Shown piece after piece: positions 18,694-29,138 of a stretch of 64,000 nt of DNA. How positions within the stretch are numbered: position 1 is the first letter of the stretch; each line of letters starts with the position of its first letter. A program made the translations under genes and the position numbers. The DNA is taken from the NCBI GenBank assembly GCA_016868355.1, contig VGHB01000010.1, positions 57,328 to 121,327 of the forward strand. The letters are read 5' to 3'. Under the pieces are notes generated by a model that saw nothing but the letters and a program-made list of their open reading frames with translations, had not been told where the DNA came from and ran no database searches. The stretch is from Betaproteobacteria bacterium. GTDB lineage: Bacteria; Pseudomonadota; Gammaproteobacteria; Burkholderiales; Burkholderiaceae_C.

Positions 18694-20664
18694 GTGAGCG
18701 AGAACCAGGAAAAGAAGCTGTATCTGCCCTCTGAGGCCGCCGTGAGGGCTGCGCGGGTATCCGGCATGGTTGCGTATGACCGCTTGGTGGCCGAAGCGGC
18801 CACCGACTACGAGGGATTTTGGGCGCGCCTAGCTCGCGAGATGATCAGCTGGAAGAAGCCCTTTACCCAAGTGCTGGACGCGTCTGCCGCTCCCTTCTTC
18901 AAATGGTTTGCCGACGGTACCCTCAATGCTTCTTACAACTGCCTGGACCGCAATATTGAGCGGGGTTTTGCAGGCAAGACCGCGCTGATCTTCGAGGCCG
19001 ATGACGGCGCGGTGTCACGCACCAGCTATGCGCAGCTCTTGGCCCGTACCTGCCAAATCGCCAATGGCCTGCGGTCACTGGGAGTGCGCAAAGGCGACCG
19101 CGTCATCATCTACATTTCGATGTCAGTCGATGGTGTGGCGGCGATGCAGGCCTGTGCCCGCATTGGCGCAACCCATTCAGTGGTGTTCGGAGGCTTTTCA
19201 GCACAGTCCCTGCGCGACCGCATCGAGGATACGGGAGCTGTGGCGGTTATCACCGCAGACCAGCAGGTGCGTGGTGGTAAGCACCTGCCCTTAAAGGCTA
19301 TTGTTGACGAGGCGCTGGCGCTTGGCGGCTGCGATTCGGTCAGGAACGTCTTGGTGGTCAAGCGCACCGGCAGCGAAGTGGCGATGACCGCCGGGCGTGA
19401 CCGTTGGATGAGCGAAGTTGCCGATACACAGCCCAGCACCTGTGAACCCGAGTGGGTGCAAGCCGAGCATCCCCTGTTCCTCCTTTACACCTCGGGATCC
19501 ACCGGCAAGCCCAAGGGTGTTCAGCACTCCACGGGGGGCTACCTGCTGCATGCGGCCCTGACCACCAGCTGGACCTTCGACCTGAAGCCCGAGGATGTGT
19601 TTTGGTGTACCGCTGACATCGGCTGGGTGACCGGCCACACCTACATTGCCTACGGGCCGCTGGCGCTTGGTGGCACCGAAATCATTTTCGAGGGCGTGCC
19701 CACCTACCCCGACGCGGGGCGGTTCTGGAAAATGATTCAGGACCACAAGGTGTCGATCTTCTACACCGCGCCTACGGCTATTCGTTCGCTGATCAAGGCC
19801 GCTGAGATGAATGAGACGGTGCACCCGCGCCGCTATGACCTGAGCAGCCTGCGCCTCCTGGGCTCAGTCGGGGAGCCTATCAACCCAGCCGCCTGGGAGT
19901 GGTACTACGCGAACGTGGGCGGTGGGCGCTGCCCCATCGTGGACACCTTCTGGCAAACCGAAACCGGCGGCCACATGATCACACCCCTACCAGGTGCCAC
20001 GCCCATGGTGCCCGGTTCATGCACCTTGCCTTTCCCCGGTATTGAGGCCGCCGTCGTGGACGAAACCGGCGCCGATGTGACCAACGGTTCTGGCGGCATC
20101 TTGGTGATCAAGAAGCCCTGGCCCTCGATGATCCGGACTATCTGGGGCGACGGCGAGCGATTCAAGAAGAGCTATTTCCCGTCGGAGCTCAAGGGCTATT
20201 ACCTGGCCGGCGATGGCGCCATCCGAGACGCCAAGACCACCTACTTCACCATCACTGGTCGCATTGACGACGTGTTGAACGTGTCGGGCCACCGCATGGG
20301 AACGATGGAAATTGAGTCGGCGTTGGTCAGTTGCACTGACTTGGTGGCCGAAGCGGCGGTCGTGGGCCGGCCAGACGACACCACGGGCGAAGCGATTTGC
20401 GCCTTTGTGGTGCTCAAGCGCCCGCGTCCGACAGGTGAAGAAGCCAAAAGGATTGCTCATGAGCTGCGCAACTGGGTTGCCAAGGAGATCGGGCCAATCG
20501 CCAAGCCCAAGGACATCCGCTTTGGTGACAACCTGCCCAAGACGCGGTCAGGCAAGATCATGCGCCGCCTGCTTCGGTCGATCGCCAAAGGTGAGGCGAT
20601 CACACAAGACACCTCGACCTTGGAGAATCCTGCGATCCTTGATCAGTTGGCGCAGACCAACTGA
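18694..20664 (+). CDS. acs: acetyl-CoA synthetase
   Basis: AMP-forming acetate–CoA ligase that activates acetate to acetyl-CoA via acetyl-AMP. 656 residues from GTG at 18694, chosen because a GAGGAG-type site lies at 18682–18687 and because the family starts here; upstream in-frame codons to 18604 are not family-like. Motifs include the phosphate loop [11 protein letters not shown] near residue 265, the WWQTETGG-type motif as FWQTETGG, and the C-terminal catalytic lysine in [10 protein letters not shown] near 621, the site silenced by acetylation in characterised homologues. It is divergent from the yqhA-type gene (227 bp between starts). Its stop codon is embedded in a perfect inverted repeat. 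Confidence 0.97.
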   Translation: MSENQEKKLYLPSEAAVRAARVSGMVAYDRLVAEAATDYEGFWARLAREMISWKKPFTQVLDASAAPFFKWFADGTLNASYNCLDRNIERGFAGKTALIFEADDGAVSRTSYAQLLARTCQIANGLRSLGVRKGDRVIIYISMSVDGVAAMQACARIGATHSVVFGGFSAQSLRDRIEDTGAVAVITADQQVRGGKHLPLKAIVDEALALGGCDSVRNVLVVKRTGSEVAMTAGRDRWMSEVADTQPSTCEPEWVQAEHPLFLLYTSGSTGKPKGVQHSTGGYLLHAALTTSWTFDLKPEDVFWCTADIGWVTGHTYIAYGPLALGGTEIIFEGVPTYPDAGRFWKMIQDHKVSIFYTAPTAIRSLIKAAEMNETVHPRRYDLSSLRLLGSVGEPINPAAWEWYYANVGGGRCPIVDTFWQTETGGHMITPLPGATPMVPGSCTLPFPGIEAAVVDETGADVTNGSGGILVIKKPWPSMIRTIWGDGERFKKSYFPSELKGYYLAGDGAIRDAKTTYFTITGRIDDVLNVSGHRMGTMEIESALVSCTDLVAEAAVVGRPDDTTGEAICAFVVLKRPRPTGEEAKRIAHELRNWVAKEIGPIAKPKDIRFGDNLPKTRSGKIMRRLLRSIAKGEAITQDTSTLENPAILDQLAQTN

Positions 20665-20670
20665 TCAAGG
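20637..20670 (+). terminator. perfect 14-bp hairpin over the acs stop codon
   Basis: Bases 20637–20650 and 20657–20670 are exact reverse complements with a 6-base loop, and the acs TGA (20662–20664) lies in the right arm. A second, 7-bp stem (20672–20678 with 20688–20694) follows at once. No T-run follows either stem, so this is not a canonical intrinsic terminator. A transcript-end stabiliser or a bidirectional block between the convergent acs and argG genes is plausible. Confidence 0.6.
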
Positions 20671-20709
20671 TCGCTGCCAACAGCATCGGCAGCGCCGCTG
20701 TGTGCCCCT

Positions 20710-22056
<1,347 letters not shown>

Positions 22057-22176
22057 TCAGGGGTCTGCAGATGGGGTTGGTTTCAAGGCGCATGCAACGC
22101 CCTCTTGGGCGCGGCGCCGAGTATCCAGGTGCCGTACAAACCCTGTATTGTCGCCTGACCGGGCGCGGGTACACCT

Positions 22177-23898
22177 ATGCCCATGAGCACGCGCCCCGCC
22201 CCTCGCCACCACGCCTTCTGGCCTGCGCGCCTGACCAAGACGGTGACCATTCCCGAGGTCACTCTTTTTCACAACCTGCAGGTCACCGCTGCACGCTATC
22301 CGCGCAAAGAAGCGGCTGTCTTTCTTGGGCGATCTCTGAGCTACGGTGAACTGCTCAACCAGGCCCTGGCTCTGGGTGGTTGGCTTGTCGCTAAGGGTGT
22401 GCAGCCGGGCGACCGGGTGGTGTTATTCATGCAGAACTGTCCGCAGTTCCTGGTGGCCTTTTACGCCGTGCAGGCCGCCGGTGCAGTGGTGGTGCCGGTC
22501 AATCCGATGAACCGGGCCGATGAGTTCGGACACTACATCACCGACCCCGAAACCCGGGTCGTGATTGCTGCGGCAGACCTGGTGGCCGTGGTGCAGCAGG
22601 CCCAAGCAGTCCTGCGGCCCGAGCAGCGCGCACCTGCGGTGCTGGTGGTTTGCTACGCCGACGCCTTGCCGCCCGCGCCGCCCGAGCAATTGGGCGTGCC
22701 TTCGGGTCTTTGGGAGGCGCTGACCACGCCTTCCCCCACGAAGCCCGAGGTCCAGGGCGTCAGCGTGGCCGCTTGGTCTCAAGCCCTATCGCATGAACCA
22801 TTGGTCCATGCGGTCACCCGCAGCCCGGATGACTTGGCTTTGTTGCCCTATACGTCAGGCACCACCGGCCTGCCCAAGGGCTGTATGCACACGCACCGAA
22901 CGCTGATGGCCAATGTGGTGGGCAGTTTCGTCAGCACGTCCCAGGACACCACATCGCTGGCGGTGGTGCCGATGTTCCACATCACGGGAATGCAGTACGG
23001 TGTGCTGATGCCGGTCTACAGCGGCGCGACACTGATCATCTTGCCGCGATGGGACCGAGAACTCGCTGGCCGTCTAATTTCCCTGCACAAGGTCACGGTT
23101 TGGGTGTGCATACCTACCATGATCATTGACCTGTTTGGCAGCCCTAACTACCGCCAGTTCGATTTGTCCAGTCTGATGGTCTTGGCCGGGGGCGGCGCAG
23201 CCATGCCCCAGGCCGTTGCGCAGCGACTGTTGGATGAGTTCAACTTGAAGTTTGCTGAAGGATATGGGCTGACCGAGACCGCAGCCCCGAGCCATTCCAA
23301 CCCGCCAGACCGCCCCAAGCTGCAGTGTCTGGGTATCCCGATCTTCGGGGTGGATTCGCGCATCATCGACCCGCAGACCCTGCAGGAATTACCCCAGGGC
23401 GAATCGGGCGAGATCGTCACCCACGGCCCCATGGTGTTCAAGGGCTACTGGAAACACCCAGAAGCCACAGAGCAGGCCTTCATCGAGATGGATGGCAAGC
23501 GCTTCTTTCGCACGGGAGACTTGGGCCGTATCGACGAAGACGGCTACTTCTTCATTACCGACCGTCTCAAGCGAATGATCAATGCCAGCGGCTTTAAGGT
23601 ATGGCCCACCGAGGTGGAACTGCTGCTGTACAAATGCCCATTGGTACTTGAGGCCTGCATCATTTCGGCCAAGGATGCCTACCGCGGTGAAACGGTAAAG
23701 GCGGTGGTGGTGCTCCGCCCCGAGGCCCGTGGACAGGCCAGTGAGCAAGCCGTCATCGACTGGGCGCGCCAGCATATGGCGGCCTATAAAGCGCCCCGGA
23801 TGGTGAAGTTTGTCGACCGCCTGCCCAAGAGCGGTTCGGGAAAGGTGATGTGGCGCCAGTTGCAGGAAGAGGAAAATCGCGCAAACCCTGGGGCTTGA
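22177..23898 (+). CDS. AMP-binding acyl-CoA ligase
   Basis: Acyl-adenylate-forming ligase of 573 residues, class FadD-like (long- or medium-chain acyl-CoA synthetase or a related short-chain ligase). The phosphate loop is YTSGTTGLPKG (about 225–235), the A5 motif reads FAEGYGLTETAAPSHSNP, and the A8/A10 region has RTGDLGRIDEDGYFFITDRLKRMINASGFKV-type spacing, with the catalytic lysine in PKSGSGKVMWR at the C-terminus. The exact acid substrate cannot be predicted. The first codons are MPMSTR, so the start may be 22177 or 22183. It is first of a plus-strand series leading to prlC. Confidence 0.88.
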   Translation: MPMSTRPAPRHHAFWPARLTKTVTIPEVTLFHNLQVTAARYPRKEAAVFLGRSLSYGELLNQALALGGWLVAKGVQPGDRVVLFMQNCPQFLVAFYAVQAAGAVVVPVNPMNRADEFGHYITDPETRVVIAAADLVAVVQQAQAVLRPEQRAPAVLVVCYADALPPAPPEQLGVPSGLWEALTTPSPTKPEVQGVSVAAWSQALSHEPLVHAVTRSPDDLALLPYTSGTTGLPKGCMHTHRTLMANVVGSFVSTSQDTTSLAVVPMFHITGMQYGVLMPVYSGATLIILPRWDRELAGRLISLHKVTVWVCIPTMIIDLFGSPNYRQFDLSSLMVLAGGGAAMPQAVAQRLLDEFNLKFAEGYGLTETAAPSHSNPPDRPKLQCLGIPIFGVDSRIIDPQTLQELPQGESGEIVTHGPMVFKGYWKHPEATEQAFIEMDGKRFFRTGDLGRIDEDGYFFITDRLKRMINASGFKVWPTEVELLLYKCPLVLEACIISAKDAYRGETVKAVVVLRPEARGQASEQAVIDWARQHMAAYKAPRMVKFVDRLPKSGSGKVMWRQLQEEENRANPGA

Positions 23899-23971
23899 AG
23901 CTGCAGGCTGTGGCCAATTCAGCGTAAGCTCCCCACCCTCAGAACCTGTGGCCCGCTGGGCCCTTGCGCAC

Positions 23972-24760
23972 ATGAAGCTACGACGCAATTCCACAACCGC
24001 CGACTGCCAACGTTCGATGTTGGCCACCACCCTACTGGCGCTTTGTGGCGCAGCTTGTTGGGTATCGACCGTACAGGCCCAAACACCTACCAATTCGGGT
24101 GGGGCAGGGCTGGCCAGGCCAGCGACCAATGCCCCGGCCAGGCCCGCTTCGGCTACCACCCCCGCCGCGCCGACCGCCGTTGGCGGCAAGAAGATCATGA
24201 CGCGTGACGAGTTACGGGCGTGTCTGAAGCGCAATGACGACCAGAAGCTGCGCGCCAACGAGCTCGATGACCTAGCCGTGGTAATCAATGCGCAGCGAGC
24301 TGAAATCGAGCAGGGCCTGGACGCCATACGGGCCGAGCGCGCCACCCTGGAGACACGGGCCACCCGGATCAGGGAGTTTCAGCCCAAGATGCAGGCCTAT
24401 TCTCAGAAGGTTCAAGAGTTCAATACACGCATGGGCGAACTCAGCGGCAAGACTCGTATGACCACCAGTGAGGGGCGTGCCTTTGAACAGATGCGCAAGC
24501 AAGTTCCCCTGCTTGAAGAAGAACGCAAAGACTTGAATGCGGAGCGTGATCGCCTGCTCGAGGGATACGAGGACAGCATCAAGGCATTTGCCATCAAGGC
24601 CAAGGTGGTTGAGGAACGAGCGGCCGAATGGAACCGCCGCAAGGCCCAGCATGCCCAGGACAACGAAGACCTCAGTGCCGCGTCGGTCGATTGGCGGCGC
24701 GATTGTGCTGACCGGCCTTACCGAGAAGAAGACGAGAAGGCTATTCGCGCTGGCAAGTAG
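23972..24760 (+). CDS. secreted coiled-coil protein of unknown function
   Basis: I do not recognise this family. From the ATG at 23972 the product is 262 residues; an in-frame GTG at 23948 would add eight. An N-terminal region with two arginines and a hydrophobic stretch ending VSTVQA looks like a Sec signal peptide. A Pro/Ala/Thr-rich linker (about 40–75) follows, then MTRDELRACLKRNDD and about 160 residues of heptad-like charged helix (EIEQGLDAIRAERATLE and similar), likely a long coiled coil. The mature part has two cysteines, in LRACL and RRDCAD, which could form a disulfide. It lies 50–73 bp after the ligase gene and 80 bp before prlC on the same strand. Periplasmic location is inference. 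Confidence 0.72.
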   Translation: MKLRRNSTTADCQRSMLATTLLALCGAACWVSTVQAQTPTNSGGAGLARPATNAPARPASATTPAAPTAVGGKKIMTRDELRACLKRNDDQKLRANELDDLAVVINAQRAEIEQGLDAIRAERATLETRATRIREFQPKMQAYSQKVQEFNTRMGELSGKTRMTTSEGRAFEQMRKQVPLLEEERKDLNAERDRLLEGYEDSIKAFAIKAKVVEERAAEWNRRKAQHAQDNEDLSAASVDWRRDCADRPYREEDEKAIRAGK

Positions 24761-24840
24761 GTACCACCCTTGCTCGGTACCGCCGGCCGCGCTGCCCCCA
24801 CCAACACGCCCTTGTGTGCCAATACAAGGCATCGATGCCT

Positions 24841-26937
24841 ATGACCTCCACTACCTCCTTGCTTGAGGAAAATCCACTCTTGCAACGGTGGGCGACGCCG
24901 TTTGGCCTGGCCCCGTTCGACCGTATACAGCCCGACCACTTCGAGCCCGCCTTTGCCAAGGCGATGGCCGACCAACGCTTGGAGTTGGACACGATTGCCG
25001 GGCAGACCACGCAGCCCAGTTTCGAGAACACGGTGGCGGCCTTCGATGCGTCGGGGCGGCTTTTGGCGAGGCTGGAGGGCGTATTTCACAACCTGTGCGC
25101 CTCTCAAACCACGCCAGAACTTCAGGCCGTTCAGCGACGACTGGCCCAGCCCTTGGCCGCTCACAACAACGCGGTGTACATGCACGCAAGCCTGTTCGCG
25201 CGGGTGGACCACCTGTTTAAGCGGCGCAACGCACTGGGTTTGGATGAGGAGTCATTGCGCTTGCTGGAGCGGGTCCACCTGGACTTTGTGCGAGCCGGCG
25301 CGCGTCTGCGGGGGCCTGAGCAGGCCCGCTACGCGCAGGTGATGGAAGCCCTGGCCGATCTGCACACCCGGTTTGGACAGAATGTCCTGGCTGACGAATC
25401 AGCTTACACACTGGCGCTGAAAAGCCCGTCTGACCTGGCGGGATTGCCGGCCTTTGTCCGTGACGCGGCGGCAGATGCCGCTCGCATGCGGGGCATGAGC
25501 GGGCATGTGATCACGTTGTCGCGTTCGTTGATCGTACCCTTTTTGACCTTCAGTGAACGTCCCGACCTGCGTGAACAAGCCTGGCGCGCCTGGACTTCAC
25601 GCGGAGAGCAAGAGGGGCCGACCGATAACCGATCGATCGTCCGAGAGATCCTCACTCTGAGGGCTGAGCAGGCTGCCCTGCACGGCCACCGCTGCTACGC
25701 CGACTTCGCCTTGGAAGACACCATGGCGCAAAGCCAATCGGCGGTGATGGGCTTGCTCGACCAAGTGTGGGAGCGTGCGCTGCCAGCCTTGGAGGGCGAA
25801 CGTGGCCAACTGCAGTCACTCATGGCAACGGTTGGACAATCGGGGCCGATCCATGCCTGGGATTGGCGCTATTGGGCTGAAAAGGTACGTCACAGCAGTT
25901 ATGCCATTGACGATGCACAAGTCAAGCCTTACTTTGCCCTGGATCGGATGGTACTCGCCGCCTTCGACTGCGCACGACGCTTGTTCGGGGTTCACTTCCT
26001 ACACCGGCCTGACGTGGTGCTGTATCACCCAGACGTCAAGGCCTACGAGGTCACCCGCAGCGATGGGTCGGCAGTGGGTTTGTTCTTACATGACAACTTT
26101 GCAAGGCCGACCAAACGCAGTGGCGCCTGGATGAGCGCCTATCGGCTTCAATCCGGTCTGTCCTACGGTGATCTGGCGCTGGGCCAGGCGAGAACCTTGC
26201 CCATCATCGTCAATAACAACAACTTTGCAAAAGCGCCGGAAGGTCAGCCCACTCTTTTAAGCTTTGACGACGTTCGCACTTTGTTCCACGAGTTCGGCCA
26301 CGGCCTTCACGGCCTGCTGTCTGATGTGCGCTATGAACGCTTGTCCGGCACCCAAGTGTTACGTGATTTCGTTGAGTTGCCGTCGCAACTCTTCGAGCAC
26401 TGGATGAGCCAGCCTCAGGTGCTGCAAGAGCACGCTCGTCACGTGGTCACGGGCCAGCCCATTCCGCAGGCTACCATCGACAAGCTGCAGGCCGCGCGAA
26501 ACTTTGGGCAAGGCTTTGAGACGGTGCGCTACACCGCCAGCGCTTTGACCGATATGGCGGTGCACGGGTTAGGCCTAGGGCAGGTACCGCAGGATGTGGT
26601 CGCCTACGAGGCAGAGGTCTTGCAGCGTTACGGATTGCCAGCTGGGGTCGGCTTGAACCACCGCTACACCCACTTCCAACACCTGTTCTCGGGCTCCTCG
26701 TATGCAGCGGGCTATTACGTCTACCTGTGGGCAGAGGTGCTCGATTGCGACGCCTTTGATGCTTTCAAGGAGGCTGGCGACATCTTTGACCCGACCACTG
26801 CGCAACGGCTGCTGCAGTGCATCTACGCAGCTGGCAATCGGGTGGAGCCTGGTCAGACTTATCGTGATTTCCGCGGGCGTGATGCCCGCGTGGAGCCCAT
26901 GCTGAAGGACCGCGGTTTGATCCCCGAGGACGGGTAG
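24841..26937 (+). CDS. prlC: oligopeptidase A (M3 family)
   Basis: Zinc metallopeptidase that degrades oligopeptides, including cleaved signal peptides, in the cytoplasm. 698 residues from ATG 24841; the codons ATG-CCT-ATG begin at 24835, so either ATG may serve. The catalytic motif is HEFGH at about 483–487 (FHEFGHGLHGLLS), with the downstream glutamate ligand expected in the FVELPSQLFEHW segment, both typical of thimet-like M3A peptidases. The length matches PrlC (about 680). It is followed after 101 bp by the core MetE-like gene. No signal peptide is seen. Confidence 0.94.
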   Translation: MTSTTSLLEENPLLQRWATPFGLAPFDRIQPDHFEPAFAKAMADQRLELDTIAGQTTQPSFENTVAAFDASGRLLARLEGVFHNLCASQTTPELQAVQRRLAQPLAAHNNAVYMHASLFARVDHLFKRRNALGLDEESLRLLERVHLDFVRAGARLRGPEQARYAQVMEALADLHTRFGQNVLADESAYTLALKSPSDLAGLPAFVRDAAADAARMRGMSGHVITLSRSLIVPFLTFSERPDLREQAWRAWTSRGEQEGPTDNRSIVREILTLRAEQAALHGHRCYADFALEDTMAQSQSAVMGLLDQVWERALPALEGERGQLQSLMATVGQSGPIHAWDWRYWAEKVRHSSYAIDDAQVKPYFALDRMVLAAFDCARRLFGVHFLHRPDVVLYHPDVKAYEVTRSDGSAVGLFLHDNFARPTKRSGAWMSAYRLQSGLSYGDLALGQARTLPIIVNNNNFAKAPEGQPTLLSFDDVRTLFHEFGHGLHGLLSDVRYERLSGTQVLRDFVELPSQLFEHWMSQPQVLQEHARHVVTGQPIPQATIDKLQAARNFGQGFETVRYTASALTDMAVHGLGLGQVPQDVVAYEAEVLQRYGLPAGVGLNHRYTHFQHLFSGSSYAAGYYVYLWAEVLDCDAFDAFKEAGDIFDPTTAQRLLQCIYAAGNRVEPGQTYRDFRGRDARVEPMLKDRGLIPEDG

Positions 26938-27038
26938 GCCAAGCGCCGCACCGGTCCACTCACATGCCCCTGGCCGGCTTTGAGCGGAGCAATTCGGCGC
27001 CCAGCCCTGCGCAACCACTTCAACTCTGGAGACCTCCG

Positions 27039-28058
27039 ATGTTCCGAACCGCTATCGCCGGCAGCCTGCCCAAGCCCTCATGGCTGGCTGAGACCCACAA
27101 ACTCTGGCCCCAGTGGCGTGTGCAGGGTGACGGATTGGCGCAGGCCAAGTTGGATGCCACCCGGCTTTGGATCAAGGCGCAGGAGGACGCGGGTTTGGAT
27201 GTGATTGGAGACGGAGAGCAGTCTCGGCAGCACTTTGTGCACGGCTTCTTGGAGCAGGTTGAGGGTATCGACTTTGAGCACAAGGTGGAGATGGGCATCC
27301 GAGCTGACCGCTACAAGGCCATGGTGCCGCAGGTGGTGGCAGCCCTTCGGCTCAAAGGTCGGGTGCACCAAGCCGAGGCGCGGTTCTTGCGCGCCAACAC
27401 CAGGCGTCAGATCAAGTTCACCCTGCCGGGGCCGATGACCATCGTGGACACGGTGGCCGATCGCTTTTATGGCAACCGGATCAAGATGGCGATGGCTTTC
27501 GCTGAACTTTTGAACCAGGAAGCTTTGGCGCTGCAGGCCGATGGTGTGGACATCATCCAGTTTGATGAGCCGGCCTTCAACGTGTACACGTCTGAGGCGG
27601 CTGATTGGGGGGTTCGTGCGTTGGAGCGTGCAGCCCAGGGCCTGAGCTGCAAGACGGCTGTGCATATCTGTTATGGCTACGGGATCCAGGCCAACATCAA
27701 CTGGAAGAAGGGGTTGGGCCACAAGTGGCGACAGTACGAAGCCGTGTTCCCTGCTTTGGCTGCTAGCTCTATCGACCAGGTCAGCTTGGAGTGCATCAAC
27801 TCGCACGTGCCGCCAGAACTCATGGCCTTGCTGAAGGGCAAGGAGGTAATGGTGGGTGTGATCGACGTGGCCAGCGAGCAAGTGGAAACACCTGAAGAGG
27901 TGGCGAATACCATAGAGCAGGCGCTGCAGTTTGTGCCGCGTCACCGGCTGATTGCCTGCACCAATTGCGGCATGGCGCCTATGAGCCGAGAGCTTGCTGA
28001 AGCCAAGTTACGCGCGTTGGCTCAAGGCGCCGCGTTGGCATCTTGGCGCCAGACCTAA
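27039..28058 (+). CDS. core MetE-like methionine synthase family protein
   Basis: Homologue of the catalytic C-terminal half of cobalamin-independent methionine synthase (COG0620), only 339 residues, lacking the N-terminal half of MetE. The zinc site is intact: H209 and C211 in AVHICYGYG, E251 in VSLECINSH, and C310 in ACTNCGM, corresponding to His641, Cys643, Glu665 and Cys726 of E. coli MetE. Start ATG at 27039 follows GGAG at 27028–27031. Short core-MetE proteins are known as folate-independent methionine synthases (Mes families) that use other methyl donors. Which family this is cannot be settled here, and no DUF1852 (MesX-like) partner is adjacent. No riboswitch was recognised in the 101-bp leader. 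Confidence 0.82.
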   Translation: MFRTAIAGSLPKPSWLAETHKLWPQWRVQGDGLAQAKLDATRLWIKAQEDAGLDVIGDGEQSRQHFVHGFLEQVEGIDFEHKVEMGIRADRYKAMVPQVVAALRLKGRVHQAEARFLRANTRRQIKFTLPGPMTIVDTVADRFYGNRIKMAMAFAELLNQEALALQADGVDIIQFDEPAFNVYTSEAADWGVRALERAAQGLSCKTAVHICYGYGIQANINWKKGLGHKWRQYEAVFPALAASSIDQVSLECINSHVPPELMALLKGKEVMVGVIDVASEQVETPEEVANTIEQALQFVPRHRLIACTNCGMAPMSRELAEAKLRALAQGAALASWRQT

Positions 28059-28094
28059 GGCTGAGCCCGAGGTCCGGCTTGTCAAGCGAAGGCC

Positions 28095-28874
28095 TCAGAA
28101 CCCTGCTGCGGCCACAAGCCGCAGCTGCTGTTTTACTGTCGGATGCTGCAGCTCCAAAACGCTCGCGTGCAGCATCAGGCGTTGCACCTCGGGCTCCTCG
28201 TGCTCGGGCCGTCCGTAAAAGCGGTCGCCAAGGACAGGCAATCCGATGGCGCTGAGGTGCACTCTGAGCTGGTGCGAGCGTCCGGTGGTGGGGGTGAGCC
28301 GCAGCCGGCTCGTCCCATGGGGCGGGCTGCTGCCAAGCCAGGAACAGGGAGGTTGCCGGGACATGCCATTGCCTTGCGGTTCCGGATGGTCCGCCTGGGC
28401 ATAGACCGTCACCGAGGGCTTACCCGATTGAGCATCTACCAACTGACGCGGACGGTGGGGCCAGTCCAGGCGCAAGGGCAGGGCGATCACGCCATGATTT
28501 GATGGGGGATGTCCCCAAACCAGGGCTTCGTACACCTTGTACACGCGGCGTTGCTCGAACTGGCGCCCCAGATGTGCCGCCGTTTCGCGACTGCGGGCGA
28601 ATGCGATCAGGCCCGATGTGTCCATGTCCAAGCGGTGGACTACCCACAGCGGTCCGTACAGCCCTTGCAGGCGTTGCAGTGCGCTGTCGTGGTGTTCCGG
28701 CAGCCGTCCCGGAACGGATAAGAGCCCCGGCGGTTTGTTCACCACCAACAGATGCTCGTCCAGGTGCACCAAGGTAGGCAGCGCAGCCGGCGGGGCGTAG
28801 ACCCAGGCTTGCGGCAGTGGCGCGGCCTTCAGGGCTGTGGGCGAATTGGCTTCGGAGTGAACGGTGACATGCAT
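28095..28874 (-). CDS. RluA-family pseudouridine synthase
   Basis: RNA-modifying enzyme converting uridine to pseudouridine; the exact rRNA or tRNA site is not predictable. 259 residues. The catalytic motif is HRLDMDTSGL with the nucleophilic Asp D83. The preceding VVNKPPGLLSVPG (about 44–56) and the later RLTPTTGRSHQLRVHL and GLPVLGDRFYG motifs are typical of the short RluA/RluC-like TruC subgroup without an S4 domain. An N-terminal ~30 residues look non-conserved. Convergent with the core MetE-like gene (36-bp gap) and divergent from the TonB receptor gene. Confidence 0.9.
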   Translation of the reverse strand: MHVTVHSEANSPTALKAAPLPQAWVYAPPAALPTLVHLDEHLLVVNKPPGLLSVPGRLPEHHDSALQRLQGLYGPLWVVHRLDMDTSGLIAFARSRETAAHLGRQFEQRRVYKVYEALVWGHPPSNHGVIALPLRLDWPHRPRQLVDAQSGKPSVTVYAQADHPEPQGNGMSRQPPCSWLGSSPPHGTSRLRLTPTTGRSHQLRVHLSAIGLPVLGDRFYGRPEHEEPEVQRLMLHASVLELQHPTVKQQLRLVAAAGF

Positions 28875-29138
28875 GGGGCGCTTGGGTGCCGTGCCACAAC
28901 AGCAGTGGCTCGGGCGCGGTGGCTTGGGCGGTCATGCTAAACCGGCTGGCAAGTCTCAGGGGGTATTGGCAGGCGCCGTTCGAAGTGCTACCGGATATGT
29001 TCCACTATCGGTCGCGGTGTGGGTGTTGGGCACCGGCTTCGTGTACCTCTGCTCACCGGTAGGGAATTCCGCCGCAGCAAACCATGCCGCGAGGGTTCGC
29101 AAACCTCATTCGCCCAGGCGATCGGCCGGGCTGCTCCT

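Noticed and set aside
28875..29138. Riboswitch or Fur box before the TonB receptor
   Set aside because: Examined by eye; no cobalamin-box-like core or palindromic iron box was convincing.
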